The notes: generated by a model not told the origin, from the letters alone. A stretch of 64,000 bases of DNA from Xenorhabdus budapestensis (GCF_002632465.1 NZ_NIBS01000004.1:1-64000); one strand, 5' to 3'. Counted from the stretch's first letter, positions 1 to 9,836 are shown. Program-made: numbers and translations.

Positions 1-161
1 TTCGTTTGTACATATATTAGTACATTTTTAATTAATACAGGAAAATAACAAACATAATTATTTGTTTTTTATTATTATTTTAAATTTAATTGTATTTATA
101 AATGAAATGAAGTGCGTTGAATCGGAAAAACTTACCCTTGTCATTTTAACTGGCTGGTTAA

Positions 162-740
162 TTAAGCCAGATTTTCTTCCACAAATTTCCAGTTAACCAG
201 AGCCCAGAAATGCTCCAGATATTGAGGACGTGCATTGCGGTAATCGATGTAATAGGCGTGTTCCCAAACGTCAACAGTCAGAACTGGCTTGTTTTCACCA
301 GTCAATGGAGTTGCTGCATTGGAAGTATTGACGATAGCCAGACTGCCGTCGGTTTTCTTAACCAGCCATGTCCAGCCAGAACCGAAGTTTTTCAGTGCTG
401 CATCAGTAAACTGCTGTTTAAATTCAGCAAAAGAACCGAAAGAATTATTGATAGCTTCTGCAACTTTACCAGTTGGTTCACCTCCACCATTTGGTGACAG
501 GCTATGCCAGTAGAAGGTGTGGTTCCAGACTTGTGCTGCGTTATTAAAGATGCCGCCTTCAGAGATTTTGATAATTTCTTCCAGTGATTTTCCGGCAAAT
601 TCGGTATCTTTAATCAGATTATTTAGGTTTACAACATAAGCGTTGTGGTGTTTGCCGTAATGATATTCCAGAGTCTCTGCTGAGATGTGGGGTTCTAAGG
701 CATCTTTAGCATAAGGTAATGCTGGTAATTCAAAAGACAT
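162..740 (-). CDS. sodB: Superoxide dismutase [Fe]
   Basis: Converts superoxide to hydrogen peroxide and oxygen in the cytoplasm. The 192-residue protein is full length for the Fe/Mn SOD family. Metal ligands are visible as His27 (EYHYGKHH), His in NHTFYW near residue 74, and Asp/His in the [11 protein letters not shown] signature near 157-161. The GGG and FGSGW segments and close agreement with enterobacterial SodB favour iron over manganese. A GGAG ribosome site lies just before the ATG. The start region contains GCAATGTC, which matches the core of the RyhB RNA found at 47676-47789, so iron-starvation repression through RyhB is likely. The gene is divergent from grxD. Confidence 0.97.
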   Translation of the reverse strand: MSFELPALPYAKDALEPHISAETLEYHYGKHHNAYVVNLNNLIKDTEFAGKSLEEIIKISEGGIFNNAAQVWNHTFYWHSLSPNGGGEPTGKVAEAINNSFGSFAEFKQQFTDAALKNFGSGWTWLVKKTDGSLAIVNTSNAATPLTGENKPVLTVDVWEHAYYIDYRNARPQYLEHFWALVNWKFVEENLA

Positions 741-1065
741 TGCATACTCCTTTTAATATCGGGTTTTTGGCTTTATAAGCCATGATTTATAGTATATTAA
801 TCATGGATAGAGCAAATTTTAGCTTATTGTCATGTTGCTATTTTGTTTGGTAATTATCTTAACAATTTTTCTGCTAAATAACAGGGAAAATGATACTATT
901 CAGTGGCGATTTGACGCAGAAGCATTCAATTTTGCTGATTTTAATGTTCAGAATAAAAAATTTTCAGGAGCACGTTCACGGTAGCAAACTCGCATCAGAA
1001 AGTGGTATTCTGAATCAATCTTTTTTGATGCTGATAAACAGCGCCTGCCGTTTAAGGAAGTAAGA
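741..1065. promoter_or_regulatory. Divergent sodB/grxD intergenic region
   Basis: 325 AT-rich bases hold the promoters of two divergent genes and no credible ORF. An 8-bp perfect inverted repeat, CCATGATT at 780-787 and AATCATGG at 799-806, lies on the sodB side, about 40 bases before its start. It could be an operator or a leader hairpin. No protein-binding motif was recognised with confidence. Confidence 0.4.
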
Positions 1066-1407
1066 ATGACGACAATTGAGAAAATCGAATGCCAGATTCA
1101 AGAAAACCCAATCTTGCTGTATATGAAAGGTTCGCCAAAACTGCCAAACTGTGGTTTTTCTGCTCAGGCAGTTCAGGCTTTGTCTGCTTGTGGTGAACGT
1201 TTTGCCTATGTAGATATTCTGCAAAACCCTGATATCCGCGCAGAATTGCCTAAATATGCAAACTGGCCAACATTCCCTCAGCTTTGGATTGAAGGTGAGT
1301 TAATTGGGGGATGTGACATTCTGATTGAAATGTATCAACGCGGTGAATTACAGGTTCTGGTCAAAGAGACTGCGGATAAATACCGTGAGCAGGAAGACAG
1401 TAAGTAA
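1066..1407 (+). CDS. grxD: Monothiol glutaredoxin, CGFS type (Grx4)
   Basis: A 113-residue monothiol glutaredoxin. Family members bind a [2Fe-2S] cluster with glutathione, often as a complex with BolA, and act in iron-sulfur cluster trafficking. The CGFS active site is at Cys29-Ser32, followed by the conserved WPTFPQLWIEGELIGGCDI stretch that shapes the glutathione site. An AAGGAAG ribosome site sits a few bases upstream of the ATG. It stands beside sodB, a common arrangement in enterobacteria. Confidence 0.96.
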   Translation: MTTIEKIECQIQENPILLYMKGSPKLPNCGFSAQAVQALSACGERFAYVDILQNPDIRAELPKYANWPTFPQLWIEGELIGGCDILIEMYQRGELQVLVKETADKYREQEDSK

Positions 1408-1544
1408 TTCGTTGTCTCAGTGAAGTTCTGAATCAACAAAGCCCCATACACAATTAGCATTAATAGTCATATTTATTGACGGTAACATGTTATGGCAATG
1501 TTAGGTTGTGGCAACAGGTATGGGGTGATAATCGTTATATAGTT

Positions 1545-1582
1545 ATAAACTAAGAACCTATCTCATTAGGCTCTTAGTTTAT
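1545..1582 (-). terminator. Hairpin terminator at the 3' end of rnt
   Basis: An 11-bp perfect inverted repeat, ATAAACTAAGA (1545-1555) and TCTTAGTTTAT (1572-1582), with an inner CCTA/TAGG pair. It reaches the rnt stop codon and separates convergent grxD and rnt. It lacks a strong U-tract, so the terminator role is inferred. Confidence 0.5.
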
Positions 1583-2238
1583 TAGGTTTCATTATCTGGA
1601 TCTGGTACAGCCAACGGCCAACCACCAAGCCGTTTCCAGCGATTAACCAATTCGCAGAAAAGTAAGGCAGTCCGGTCTGTATCATACAGAGCACTATGTG
1701 CCTGATTACTATCAAAAGGTATTTCTGCCGTAATACAAGCTTTAGCCAGAATTGTTTGACCTAGCACTAATCCACTCAATGCGGCAGTATCAAAAGTGGC
1801 AAAAGGGTGAAATGGATTGCGTTTTAAACCAGAGCGTTCTGCTGCCGCCATGACAAAATTGTGATCAAAATTGGCGTTGTGGGCAACTATAATTGCGCGG
1901 TTGCAATTACTGTCTTTCATGCCCTTGCGGATCATTTTGAAAATAGCATGTAACGCTGTATATTCACTGACAGCTCCCCGTAATGGGTTGGTAGGGTCGA
2001 TACCTGTAAATGCTAAAGCTGCCGGGTCAAGGTTGGCTCCTTCAAAGGCCTCAATGTGGAAATGTAGTGTATCAGCAGGTGCCAGCCAACCTTCTTCATC
2101 CATTTTTAAAGTAATTGCAGCGATTTCGAGTAAAGCATCTGTCCGTGCATTAAAACCAGCAGTTTCTACATCAATGACAACGGGATAATAGCCACGAAAA
2201 CGTCCGCTTAGTATGTTTTGATCTTTTGTATTAGACAT
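1582..2238 (-). CDS. rnt: Ribonuclease T
   Basis: A DEDD-family 3'-5' exoribonuclease that trims the 3' ends of tRNA, 5S and 23S rRNA and takes part in tRNA CCA turnover. All catalytic residues fall at the positions known for the E. coli enzyme: Asp23 and Glu25 in VVIDVETAG, Asp125 in [10 protein letters not shown], and His181 and Asp186 in [10 protein letters not shown]. The 218-residue length is normal. The gene converges on grxD and is followed upstream by gloA on the same strand, about 125 bases away. Confidence 0.97.
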   Translation of the reverse strand: MSNTKDQNILSGRFRGYYPVVIDVETAGFNARTDALLEIAAITLKMDEEGWLAPADTLHFHIEAFEGANLDPAALAFTGIDPTNPLRGAVSEYTALHAIFKMIRKGMKDSNCNRAIIVAHNANFDHNFVMAAAERSGLKRNPFHPFATFDTAALSGLVLGQTILAKACITAEIPFDSNQAHSALYDTDRTALLFCELVNRWKRLGGWPLAVPDPDNET

Positions 2239-2325
2239 CTGATTTTGTTCTTAACTTCAGGATAGTCGATATTATGACAAAATTTACGGTGTCTTGCAGA
2301 AGTAATATCTATTAGTTGAGAAATG

Positions 2326-2348
2326 AAGGGCATGCAAGATGCCCTTTT
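2326..2348 (-). terminator. gloA terminator hairpin
   Basis: AAGGGCAT (2326-2333) pairs with ATGCCCTT (2339-2346) around a 5-base loop, directly after the gloA stop. The T-rich flank reads best on the plus strand, so minus-strand termination strength is uncertain. Confidence 0.5.
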
Positions 2349-2362
2349 GTATAGAGGAATAA

Positions 2363-2770
2363 TTAGTGCCCTAATGCACTGGTGGCGCTTTTGTTTTCTA
2401 TTAATTCGATCTTATAGCCGTCAGGATCTTCAACAAAAGCAATAATAGTTGTTCCACCTTTAACTGGCCCTGCTTCACGAGTAATTTTTCCGCCAGCAAG
2501 TTTGATATGTTCACAAGTTGCTGCAACATTATCAACGCCTAAAGCGATATGCCCGAATGCTGTTCCCATTTCGTAGCTTTCAACTCCCCAATTATAGGTC
2601 AGTTCGATGACTGCACCTTGACTTTCATCGGTATAACCTACAAAAGCGAGGGAATATTTATACTCTGGATTTTCACTAGTGCGAAGTAGACGCATGCCTA
2701 TTACTTTAGTATAAAAATCAATCGAGCGTTGCATATTGCTAACACGGATCATTGTATGAAGTAGACGCAT
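2363..2770 (-). CDS. gloA: Lactoylglutathione lyase (glyoxalase I)
   Basis: Isomerises the methylglyoxal-glutathione hemithioacetal to S-lactoylglutathione, detoxifying methylglyoxal. The start at 2770 gives 135 residues, the standard length, and has an AGAGGT ribosome site. A longer reading frame back to 2803 adds 11 residues with no family support. Metal ligands His5, Glu56, His74 and Glu122 are all present at the positions of the nickel-dependent E. coli enzyme. It is a single vicinal-oxygen-chelate fold protein that acts as a homodimer. Confidence 0.97.
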   Translation of the reverse strand: MRLLHTMIRVSNMQRSIDFYTKVIGMRLLRTSENPEYKYSLAFVGYTDESQGAVIELTYNWGVESYEMGTAFGHIALGVDNVAATCEHIKLAGGKITREAGPVKGGTTIIAFVEDPDGYKIELIENKSATSALGH

Positions 2771-3029
2771 GATGACCTCTTGAGTTGATGGTCTGATAAT
2801 CAAATGGTGATATCGCGAAATAACGTAGTGGTGAAATTTCGCGCTCTGACCGCATATGTTTGATTAACTATATATGGTAAAGATAAAGTAATTCAATTTG
2901 TCCTTTCATCTATTTTATTTCTACTCATTACTATTTTATAGTTCAGTATTTGATTTGAACTTAATCTAGGTGATGTTGTAATTCTGTCATAGATAATCAT
3001 TTAGGTAATTCTGAGTACAGGAGGATGAC

Positions 3030-3269
3030 ATGGCTGAGCAATTAGAGTTTTTTGTTATTCCGAGCCCTTGCAAAGGGATTTGTGAATCTGATACTCGTGG
3101 TTTCTGTCGGGGATGTTATCGCAGTAGGGAGGAGCGATTTATGTGGATGAAATTATCAGATGGGCAAAAAAGAGAAGTATTGCGGTTATGTCGTGATAGA
3201 TATCTGCGAATGCGAAGAAATAAAGAACATGATGAAGGTGCTCCATCAAAACAGCTTGGATTATTTTGA
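3030..3269 (+). CDS. DUF1289 small cysteine-rich protein (YdhL-like)
   Basis: A 79-residue protein of the DUF1289 family. Visible features are PSPCKGIC, then FCRGCYRSREER, and WMKLSDGQKREVLRLCRDR, the usual conserved core. The four clustered cysteines (C-x3-C ... C-x2-C) suggest a metal or Fe-S site, but no function is established for the family. An AGGAGG ribosome site precedes the ATG. In enterobacteria the family is often found near slyA and gloA, as here. Confidence 0.85.
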   Translation: MAEQLEFFVIPSPCKGICESDTRGFCRGCYRSREERFMWMKLSDGQKREVLRLCRDRYLRMRRNKEHDEGAPSKQLGLF

Positions 3270-3950
3270 TTCTTCGTCTTAACTATTAATGTAAATTGTT
3301 TATATGAATAATATTTCATATTTTCTATAAGGTTAGGAAGTTTTACCATGATAAAATGATATTTTATTCATATTACATATCTTTTATTTGATATAGGTCA
3401 TTTAAAAATATTACAACAGTTGACTAATTAAAGTCTTTCGGTAAAATTTTCTTATCAAATAATCAATTATTGAACAATAATCACACTAATTATTTATCTT
3501 GTTGTTTTTAATGATTTTTATCGTTTTATTAGCTGTAACTGTAAGAGAAAAATGATATTAATGTAAAAATATATAGATTAGTATTTGGATGGCGGTTATT
3601 CTTATAGAACTTTAACCGAGTGGTACTGTGTCTATTTTTTAGAGTTTGGATTTGTTTCGTTGAGATTTAAAATCTTAATAGTTTAGCTGAAGGATTATTT
3701 TATACAGTTTATATCGTTGGTGGATTAATACGCGATTTTATTCGATGCGCCGTAAAACTTCGCTCTTTAGGGCGACGAAGATATCAATTTTTAAGTAACA
3801 GTCCAACGCGACACTAAATTAAGCAATTAGCGAAATATCTGACTCTACTTATGTGAGCGTGATATAGGATGCGTATCCATTATTCATATGAATAAACTGA
3901 TTGGATAATTCATTGATGTTATATGAGTCTCTAATTATAAGGAGGGGTAA
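3270..3950. other. Long AT-rich gap upstream of slyA
   Basis: 681 bases with no credible coding frame. The stretch is strongly AT-rich. It must hold the slyA promoter and possibly a DUF1289 gene terminator near 3758-3780, where CTTCG and CGAAG form a weak hairpin. SlyA-type half sites (TTAGC) occur near 3820-3830, but no full palindrome was found. Confidence 0.4.
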
Positions 3951-4388
3951 TTGGAATTGACATTGGGATCAGACCTGGCACGTTTAGTTCGTGTTTGGCG
4001 CGCTTTAATTGATCATCGTTTGAAGCCGTTGAAATTAACTCAAACACATTGGGTTACTCTGTATAATATTAGTCTGTTACCACCGGAGCAGTCACAGATA
4101 CAACTTGCGAAAGCTATTGGTATCGAACAACCATCCTTGGTAAGAACTTTAGATCAATTAGAAGAAAAGAAACTCATTACAAGGCACACATGTGCTAATG
4201 ACAGGCGCGCCAAAAGAATCAAATTAACCGAAGAATCGGAAAATTTTATCAAAGAAGTGGATAGTGTTATTGGTTCGACGAGGAAAGAAATTTTGGAGGG
4301 AATTACTCATGATGAGCTAATTCTGCTTGCTTCTGTAATAAAAAAAATCGAAAGAAATATTAGCCAATTACATAAACAGGTAATATAA
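3951..4388 (+). CDS. slyA: MarR-family transcriptional regulator SlyA
   Basis: A winged-helix dimeric DNA-binding protein that counteracts H-NS silencing and controls virulence and stress genes. The 145 residues include the family core [12 protein letters not shown], the recognition region [27 protein letters not shown], and the wing [11 protein letters not shown]. The start is TTG at 3951, preceded by a very strong GGAGGGG ribosome site. This agrees with the N-terminus of other SlyA proteins, which also use TTG. The gene converges on slyB. SlyA commonly autoregulates; that is plausible here but no operator was identified. Confidence 0.96.
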   Translation: MELTLGSDLARLVRVWRALIDHRLKPLKLTQTHWVTLYNISLLPPEQSQIQLAKAIGIEQPSLVRTLDQLEEKKLITRHTCANDRRAKRIKLTEESENFIKEVDSVIGSTRKEILEGITHDELILLASVIKKIERNISQLHKQVI

Positions 4389-4401
4389 AAAATAATCGAT
4401 A

Positions 4402-4450
4402 AACAGAAAATCACGGATTGCCAAGATTTGGTTCCGCGATTTTCTGTTTA
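4402..4450. terminator. Bidirectional terminator between slyA and slyB
   Basis: A near-perfect hairpin: left arm 4402-4418 (AAACAGAAAATC, then a bulged base, then CGGA), right arm 4434-4450 (TCCG, bulge, GATTTTCTGTTT), with a 15-base loop. A-rich and T-rich flanks suit termination from both convergent genes. Confidence 0.8.
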
Positions 4451-4467
4451 AACATACTTGAACAATC

Positions 4468-4941
4468 TTAAATAGGTGATACTGTTGTTGAATCACCACT
4501 ATCGACGATTTTAACTCGTTGCCCTTTATTGAATACAACCTGATCCAGCTTCTGTACCACAACGATATTCCTTCCGCTATCAGTACGAATTTCCAACTCA
4601 ACACCTTTTGTTTTATCGAGAACACCTTCAATTCCTTGACCTGCCATTCCACCCGCAATAGCACCTGTGGCTGTTGCAAGCTTTTGACCAGAGCCGCCAC
4701 CAATGGTATTACCTAACAATCCACCTAAAACAGCTCCACCAATCAGACCCAGCACATTCGGGTCACCAGCTTGACCACCTTTAATAGTCACTGGACGGAC
4801 AGACAGAATAGTGCCATAGGCTACGTTTTGAATTTGTTTGGCTTGACCAATCGAGTAGGTATCACTGGAAAGTGCTCCCATGTCAGCACATCCGGATAAT
4901 GTTGTCACTACAACTGCACCAACCAGGAAACGTTTGAACAT
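4468..4941 (-). CDS. slyB: Outer-membrane lipoprotein SlyB
   Basis: A 157-residue lipoprotein. The signal peptide ends in the lipobox LSGC with Cys18 as the lipidated residue. The middle carries a glycine-zipper 2TM region (GLIGGAVLGGLLGNTIGGGSG and later GAIAGGMAGQGIEG), typical of the SlyB/Pcp family. SlyB belongs to the PhoPQ regulon in relatives and helps preserve outer-membrane integrity. It is paired convergently with slyA, the usual enterobacterial arrangement. Confidence 0.95.
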   Translation of the reverse strand: MFKRFLVGAVVVTTLSGCADMGALSSDTYSIGQAKQIQNVAYGTILSVRPVTIKGGQAGDPNVLGLIGGAVLGGLLGNTIGGGSGQKLATATGAIAGGMAGQGIEGVLDKTKGVELEIRTDSGRNIVVVQKLDQVVFNKGQRVKIVDSGDSTTVSPI

Positions 4942-5276
4942 AGTTACTCCTAATTTTAATGCTACGAGGAAAAACTGATAATAAACCTACAACCAAGCAT
5001 TCAGCTACTATGGTCAGTAACAAGCATAATAATTTTACGAGTTACTTATTCTATACACTAATGGCTTATCTCTAAATATATAATAAATTTCTCGATGAAC
5101 TCCAATAGGAATAATTCCTGACCAAAAGTTTAGCATGTTTTGTGAAGAGTCCTCCAAAACTCAGATTTTATCTCTTATATTGCTTGTTAAGCATATATAG
5201 TCCAAATCAATGTGTTTTATAGTTACACGGAATTTTATTTACAAATGTAATCCATTCTTTAAATAGGAGAATATTT
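4942..5276. promoter_or_regulatory. Divergent slyB/anmK intergenic region
   Basis: 335 AT-rich bases between divergent genes, with no coding frame. An AGGAG site at about 5264-5268 serves anmK. I see no recognisable operator or repeat. Confidence 0.4.
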
Positions 5277-6389
5277 ATGAAGTCAGGACGTTATATTGGT
5301 GTGATGTCAGGCACCAGCATGGATGGAGTTGATGTTATTTTAGCAGAGATTAGTGATAAGGCAGTTACACAGCAAGAAAGTTACAGCCATCCATTTCCTC
5401 AGGAACTTAAACAAAAATTACTTTCTATTTGTCAGGGTCAGCAAACAACATTATCAATAATTGGGCAGCTTGATTATGAACTGGGGACGCTTTTTGCTGA
5501 ATCAGTAAAAGGATTATTGGATAAAGCCGGGTTAACTGCAAATGATATTACAGCGATTGGGTGTCATGGTCAGACTGTATGGCATGAGCCGGACGGCGAA
5601 AAACCTTTTACCATGCAAATCGGTGATAATAACCGTGTAGCGGCATTAACGGACATTACAACTGTAGGTGATTTCCGTCGCCGCGATATGGCGTATGGTG
5701 GTCAGGGAGCACCTTTAGTCCCCGCATTCCATATGGCGGTACTTGGTCATCCGACAGAAAGACGAGTGATCCTGAATATTGGTGGTATTGCCAATATCTC
5801 CGCGCTTTTGCCAAATTCTTCTGTCAAAGGATATGATACCGGGCCGGGGAATATGCTGATGGATGCCTGGACATGGCGTCATAAACAACTGCCTTATGAT
5901 AAAGATGCACAATGGGCGGATAAAGGGAACGTCAACGAGAATTTGTTACAGAAAATGTTGTCTGATCCTTACTTCGCGCGTACTGCGCCGAAAAGTACGG
6001 GGCGTGAATACTTCAATATGGCATGGTTGGAAAAACAATTAGTTGATTTTCCTGATGTCAAACCAGAGGATGTGCAAGCCACTCTTGCTGAACTGACGGC
6101 AGTTAGTATTGCCGAGCAGGTATTGCTGAATGATGGTTGTGAACGTTTGTTGGTTTGTGGTGGTGGCGCCAGAAATCCGCTCATCATGCGTCGATTATTT
6201 GCTTTGTTGCCTGATACTGAAGTTGCTACAACAGATAAATATGGATTGAGTGGTGATGATATGGAAGCATTAGCATTCGCCTGGCTGGCATTCCGTACAA
6301 TGTCTGGGCTGCCGGGTAACTTGCCATCAGTAACGGGTGCGGACAGGGCAACAATTTTAGGAGCAATTTATCCTATTGTTGGTAGATAA
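5277..6389 (+). CDS. anmK: Anhydro-N-acetylmuramic acid kinase
   Basis: Phosphorylates 1,6-anhydro-N-acetylmuramic acid while opening its anhydro ring, giving MurNAc-6-phosphate for murein recycling in the cytoplasm. The protein has 370 residues (369 in E. coli). It shows the N-terminal [12 protein letters not shown] phosphate loop, [20 protein letters not shown] and the late VCGGGARNP segment of the ASKHA fold. A clear AGGAG ribosome site precedes the ATG. It runs co-directionally with pdxH, tyrS and pdxY, a conserved enterobacterial block. Confidence 0.97.
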   Translation: MKSGRYIGVMSGTSMDGVDVILAEISDKAVTQQESYSHPFPQELKQKLLSICQGQQTTLSIIGQLDYELGTLFAESVKGLLDKAGLTANDITAIGCHGQTVWHEPDGEKPFTMQIGDNNRVAALTDITTVGDFRRRDMAYGGQGAPLVPAFHMAVLGHPTERRVILNIGGIANISALLPNSSVKGYDTGPGNMLMDAWTWRHKQLPYDKDAQWADKGNVNENLLQKMLSDPYFARTAPKSTGREYFNMAWLEKQLVDFPDVKPEDVQATLAELTAVSIAEQVLLNDGCERLLVCGGGARNPLIMRRLFALLPDTEVATTDKYGLSGDDMEALAFAWLAFRTMSGLPGNLPSVTGADRATILGAIYPIVGR

Positions 6390-6430
6390 CAATGCTATGC
6401 TGATACTCATTCAGGAGTCGAGAGCTAAAA

Positions 6431-7084
6431 ATGTCAGAGCATAATGAAACTCATATAGCAGAATTGCGCCGCGAATATATGCGTGGCGGATTACGGCGGA
6501 AAGATCTTACTAAAGAGCCGATGGATTTGTTTGAACTGTGGTTCAAACAGGCCTGTGAAACCAAACTCAGCGATCCAACGGCAATGTGTATTGCGACAGT
6601 TGATGAGCGTGGCCAGCCTTATCAGCGTATTGTTTTATTAAAACACTTTGATGCCCGTAGTCTGGTGTTTTATACCAATCTTGGCAGTCGGAAGGCGAAA
6701 CATTTAGCTCAAAATAACCGTATTAGTCTCCATTTCCCATGGTATCAGCTTGAGCGACAGGTTAGTTTCCTGGGGAAAGCTGAGCGTTTATCGCCTGTTG
6801 AAGTGGTGAAATATTTTCACAGCCGCCCGAAAGATAGTCAGATTGCAGCTTGGGCTTCACAACAATCTTCTCGTATTTCTGCCAGAAGTATTTTAGAAGG
6901 TAAGTTTTTAGAGCTGAAACAGAAATTCCAGAATGGTGAAGTGCCACTACCCAGTTTCTGGGGGGGATTCCGGGTTGAGTTTGATTCAGTAGAATTTTGG
7001 CAGGGAGGAGCTAATCGTCTTCATGATCGTTTTCTGTACCAACGTGAAGGAGATGAGTGGCATATTGATCGTCTGGCGCCTTAA
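6431..7084 (+). CDS. pdxH: Pyridoxine/pyridoxamine 5'-phosphate oxidase
   Basis: An FMN-dependent oxidase making pyridoxal 5'-phosphate, the last step of vitamin B6 synthesis and salvage. The 217 residues include the FMN-binding [10 protein letters not shown] and [13 protein letters not shown] regions and the C-terminal [12 protein letters not shown] signature with the terminal RLAP. Length matches E. coli PdxH (218). AGGAG lies upstream of the ATG. It sits close behind anmK and close to pdxY, another B6 gene. Confidence 0.97.
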   Translation: MSEHNETHIAELRREYMRGGLRRKDLTKEPMDLFELWFKQACETKLSDPTAMCIATVDERGQPYQRIVLLKHFDARSLVFYTNLGSRKAKHLAQNNRISLHFPWYQLERQVSFLGKAERLSPVEVVKYFHSRPKDSQIAAWASQQSSRISARSILEGKFLELKQKFQNGEVPLPSFWGGFRVEFDSVEFWQGGANRLHDRFLYQREGDEWHIDRLAP

Positions 7085-7190
7085 CTGTACCAATTACCAT
7101 TTTTAATACTGGCACTTATATTACTGGCGTTTTATGCTATAGCTCGCGATTTATAGTAAATTACGACAATTATATATGCCTGATAGGTTG

Positions 7191-7241
7191 CAAGTTGCAG
7201 TGCAGCAGTCCGTGAACATAATCGATAAAGCCTGCAACTTG
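7191..7241 (+). promoter_or_regulatory. Inverted repeat in the tyrS leader
   Basis: CAAGTTGCAG (7191-7200) and CTGCAACTTG (7232-7241) are a perfect 10-bp inverted repeat with a 31-base loop, 46 bases before the tyrS start. It could be an mRNA hairpin controlling tyrS or a protein site. Its function is not known to me. Confidence 0.45.
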
Positions 7242-7287
7242 GAAGACAAAGGGTATAACTACAGAATACAAACCGATGGAGTCATTG

Positions 7288-8559
7288 ATGTCTAGCAATA
7301 ACCTGATTAAACAACTGCAAGAGCGGGGCCTTATTGCCCAGGTAACGGATGAAGAGGCGTTAGCGGAAAGACTGGCGCAAAGTCCGGTCTCTCTCTATTG
7401 CGGCTTTGATCCTACCGCTGACAGCTTGCATTTGGGCCATCTGGTTCCCTTGCTGTGTTTGAAAAGATTCCAACTGGCAGGGCATAAGCCGATAGCGTTG
7501 GTAGGTGGAGCGACGGGTTTGATTGGTGATCCGAGCTTTAAAGCTGTGGAGCGCAAATTAAATACAGAAGAAACTGTCAAAGAGTGGGTTGAAAAAATTC
7601 GTAAACAAGTTTCACCATTCCTCGATTTTGAAGGTGAAAATGGTGCAGAATTAGCCAACAATTATGAATGGTTTGGCGAAATGGATGTACTGACTTTCCT
7701 GCGTGATATCGGCAAGCACTTTTCCGTTAACCAGATGATCAATAAAGAAGCGGTGAAGCAGCGCCTGAACCGTGATGATGTTGGTATTTCATACACTGAG
7801 TTTTCTTATAATCTGTTGCAATCTTATGATTTTGCTAACCTGAATGGAAAATACGGTGTTGAATTGCAGATTGGTGGTTCAGACCAATGGGGCAATATTA
7901 CTTCAGGTATCGATTTGACACGCCGTTTACATCAGAAACAAGTATTTGGTTTGACAGTACCTTTGATTACTAAATCTGATGGTACTAAATTCGGTAAAAC
8001 AGAAGGTGGAGCAGTTTGGTTGGATCCTAAGAAAACCAGCCCATACAAATTTTATCAGTTCTGGGTTAACACAGCAGATGCTGATGTGTATCGTTTCCTG
8101 AAGTTCTTTACTTTCATGAGCATTGAAGAAATCAACGCATTGAAAGAAGAAGATAAGAACAGCGGTAAAGCTCCGCGTGCTCAGTATGTTCTGGCTGAAG
8201 AGGTTACCAGGCTGGTACATGGAGAAGTGGGTCTTACTGCGGCGAAACGCATTACTGAAAGTTTGTTCTCTGGAGCTGTAGCTGATTTGACCGAAGATGA
8301 TTTTGCACAATTAGCACAGGATGGTATGCCGGCAATAGAACTTGAGAAGAATGCTGACTTGCAGCAGGCTCTGGTTACTGCGGAATTTGTTCCTTCCCGT
8401 GGGCAGGCGCGGACCATGATCAGTTCCAATGCGGTTTCTGTTAATGGTGAAAAACAGTCTGAGCCTATGTATGTGTTTACCGACAATGACCGTCTGTTTG
8501 GACGTTATACTTTATTACGTCGTGGTAAAAAACATTACTGCCTCATTAATTGGAAGTAA
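7288..8559 (+). CDS. tyrS: Tyrosyl-tRNA synthetase
   Basis: Charges tRNA-Tyr with tyrosine; class Ic synthetase acting as a dimer. The start at 7288 ([14 protein letters not shown]) gives 423 residues and matches the E. coli N-terminus. An in-frame ATG 12 bases earlier lies within the GGAG ribosome-site region and is less likely. The HIGH-like HLGH motif follows FDPTADSL, the KMSKS-like motif is KFGKT, and [10 protein letters not shown] is the tyrosine-binding helix. The C-terminal S4-like domain contains SRGQARTMI. Confidence 0.97.
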   Translation: MSSNNLIKQLQERGLIAQVTDEEALAERLAQSPVSLYCGFDPTADSLHLGHLVPLLCLKRFQLAGHKPIALVGGATGLIGDPSFKAVERKLNTEETVKEWVEKIRKQVSPFLDFEGENGAELANNYEWFGEMDVLTFLRDIGKHFSVNQMINKEAVKQRLNRDDVGISYTEFSYNLLQSYDFANLNGKYGVELQIGGSDQWGNITSGIDLTRRLHQKQVFGLTVPLITKSDGTKFGKTEGGAVWLDPKKTSPYKFYQFWVNTADADVYRFLKFFTFMSIEEINALKEEDKNSGKAPRAQYVLAEEVTRLVHGEVGLTAAKRITESLFSGAVADLTEDDFAQLAQDGMPAIELEKNADLQQALVTAEFVPSRGQARTMISSNAVSVNGEKQSEPMYVFTDNDRLFGRYTLLRRGKKHYCLINWK

Positions 8560-8577
8560 TCCATAAACGTGTTTCTA

Positions 8578-8601
8578 AAGGGCAACGTTACTGTTGCCCT
8601 T
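8578..8601 (+). terminator. tyrS terminator hairpin
   Basis: AAGGGCAAC (8578-8586) pairs with GTTGCCCTT (8593-8601) around a 6-base loop, 19 bases after the tyrS stop. The following bases are only mildly T-rich. Confidence 0.6.
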
Positions 8602-8684
8602 AAAATATCTGCCTGTTAAGTCATTTATGTTTCTTAAACATGATTTTTAAGCATCGCTCCTAAAATAATAAATCAGGCTTTATT

Positions 8685-9563
8685 ATGAAAAATATTCTTT
8701 CAATTCAGTCTCATGTTGTTTTTGGTCACGCAGGAAACAGTGCGTCTGTTTTTCCGATGTGTCGTATGGGAGTGAACGTATGGCCATTAAATACGGTTCA
8801 GTTTTCTAACCATACTCAATATCCACAATGGCGTGGTTGTGTGATGCCGCCGGAGCATCTGGCTGAGATTGTGCAGGGAATTGGTGAAATTAATAAATTG
8901 GCATGCTGTAATGCTGTACTGAGTGGTTATATTGGTTCAGCGGAGCAGGGAAACTATATCCTTGATATCGTGAAACAGGTTAAACAAGCTAATCCTGAAG
9001 CATGGTATTTCTGTGACCCTGTTATGGGACATCCGGAAAAAGGGTGTATTGTTGCTCCGGGAGTGGCTGAATTCCTCACTGAAAAGGCGTTACCTGTCAG
9101 TGACATCATTGCACCTAATTTACTGGAACTTGAAACACTCACTATGCGGGAAATAAAAGATGTAGAACAAGCAATATCTGCAGCTCGCTTACTGTGTGAA
9201 AAAGGCCCAAAAATTGTTTTAGTTAAACATCTCAGTCGTGCAGGCTACCGAAAAGATAATTTCGAAATGTTGCTGGTGACTAAAGAAAATAGCTGGCATA
9301 TCAGCCGACCACTGATCGATACTGGTAAACATCAACCCGTTGGAATAGGTGATTTAACCAGTGGCTTATTCCTCGTCAATCTACTGAAAAGCCCGTCTTT
9401 AACAAATTCAGCATTGCAGGCTGCGTTGGAACATGTTACCGCAGGAGTTTATGAAGTCATGCTGGAAACGCAAAAAAGAGGGGAGTTTGAGTTACAGCTT
9501 GTTGCCGCTCAGGACAAAATGGTGACCCCGATCCATAAATTCAGCGCTGTACAAATTGATTAA
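8685..9563 (+). CDS. pdxY: Pyridoxal kinase PdxY
   Basis: A ribokinase-superfamily enzyme phosphorylating pyridoxal to PLP in B6 salvage. The 292 residues (287 in E. coli) start with [18 protein letters not shown], the PdxK/PdxY substrate-binding beginning. They include [12 protein letters not shown] and the late [11 protein letters not shown] anion-hole region with the catalytic Asp. It is the last core gene before the siderophore island. Confidence 0.96.
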   Translation: MKNILSIQSHVVFGHAGNSASVFPMCRMGVNVWPLNTVQFSNHTQYPQWRGCVMPPEHLAEIVQGIGEINKLACCNAVLSGYIGSAEQGNYILDIVKQVKQANPEAWYFCDPVMGHPEKGCIVAPGVAEFLTEKALPVSDIIAPNLLELETLTMREIKDVEQAISAARLLCEKGPKIVLVKHLSRAGYRKDNFEMLLVTKENSWHISRPLIDTGKHQPVGIGDLTSGLFLVNLLKSPSLTNSALQAALEHVTAGVYEVMLETQKRGEFELQLVAAQDKMVTPIHKFSAVQID

Positions 9564-9582
9564 GCATAAAAACAGCCAGTAT

Positions 9583-9751
9583 GTTCGTGCTCATCAACAT
9601 AGTTCAGGAGGCTCTTTAAAGGAAAATGAAGCCATCGGTAAGAGTCAGGGAAAAGGATGTTCAACCAAAGTTCATTTAGCTGTAGACAGTTACGGTTTGC
9701 CTGTGCATTGAACAACAAGGAGCAACAGCTGTCATTCCTTACCGAAGGCCA
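9583..9751 (+). pseudogene. IS5-family transposase remnant, internally deleted
   Basis: Translation from 9583 reads VRAHQHSSGGSLKENE, then GKGCSTKVHLAVDSYGLPVH and a stop at 9709-9711. This resembles the DDE core of IS5-family (IS427-like) transposases (VRAHQH ... STKIHLAVD). A second frame from about 9713 reads QQGATAVIPYRRP, a C-terminal piece of the same family. The two pieces are adjacent only if the middle has been deleted. No terminal repeats were found. It marks an old insertion between pdxY and the siderophore operon. Confidence 0.65.
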
Positions 9752-9762
9752 ATATTGATTTT

Positions 9763-9792
9763 GGGAAAACCAGACATAACTCTGGCTTTCCC
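9763..9792 (-). terminator. Possible terminator of the siderophore operon
   Basis: GGGAAA-ACCAGA at the left pairs with TCTGG-CTTTCCC at the right around a short loop. It lies 44 bases beyond the last gene of the minus-strand operon. A U-tract is weak, so this is tentative. It could instead belong to the IS remnant. Confidence 0.35.
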
Positions 9793-9836
9793 GGAGGTAT
9801 TGTTACTATAGCATTACGGCTTACTTCAATAGACTT

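Noticed and set aside
210-513. Plus-strand open frames opposite sodB
   Set aside because: They overlap a well-supported gene completely and show no protein-family features.
2771-2803. Longer N-terminus for glyoxalase I
   Set aside because: The extension has no family support, and the AGAGGT site fits the start at 2770, which gives the standard 135 residues.
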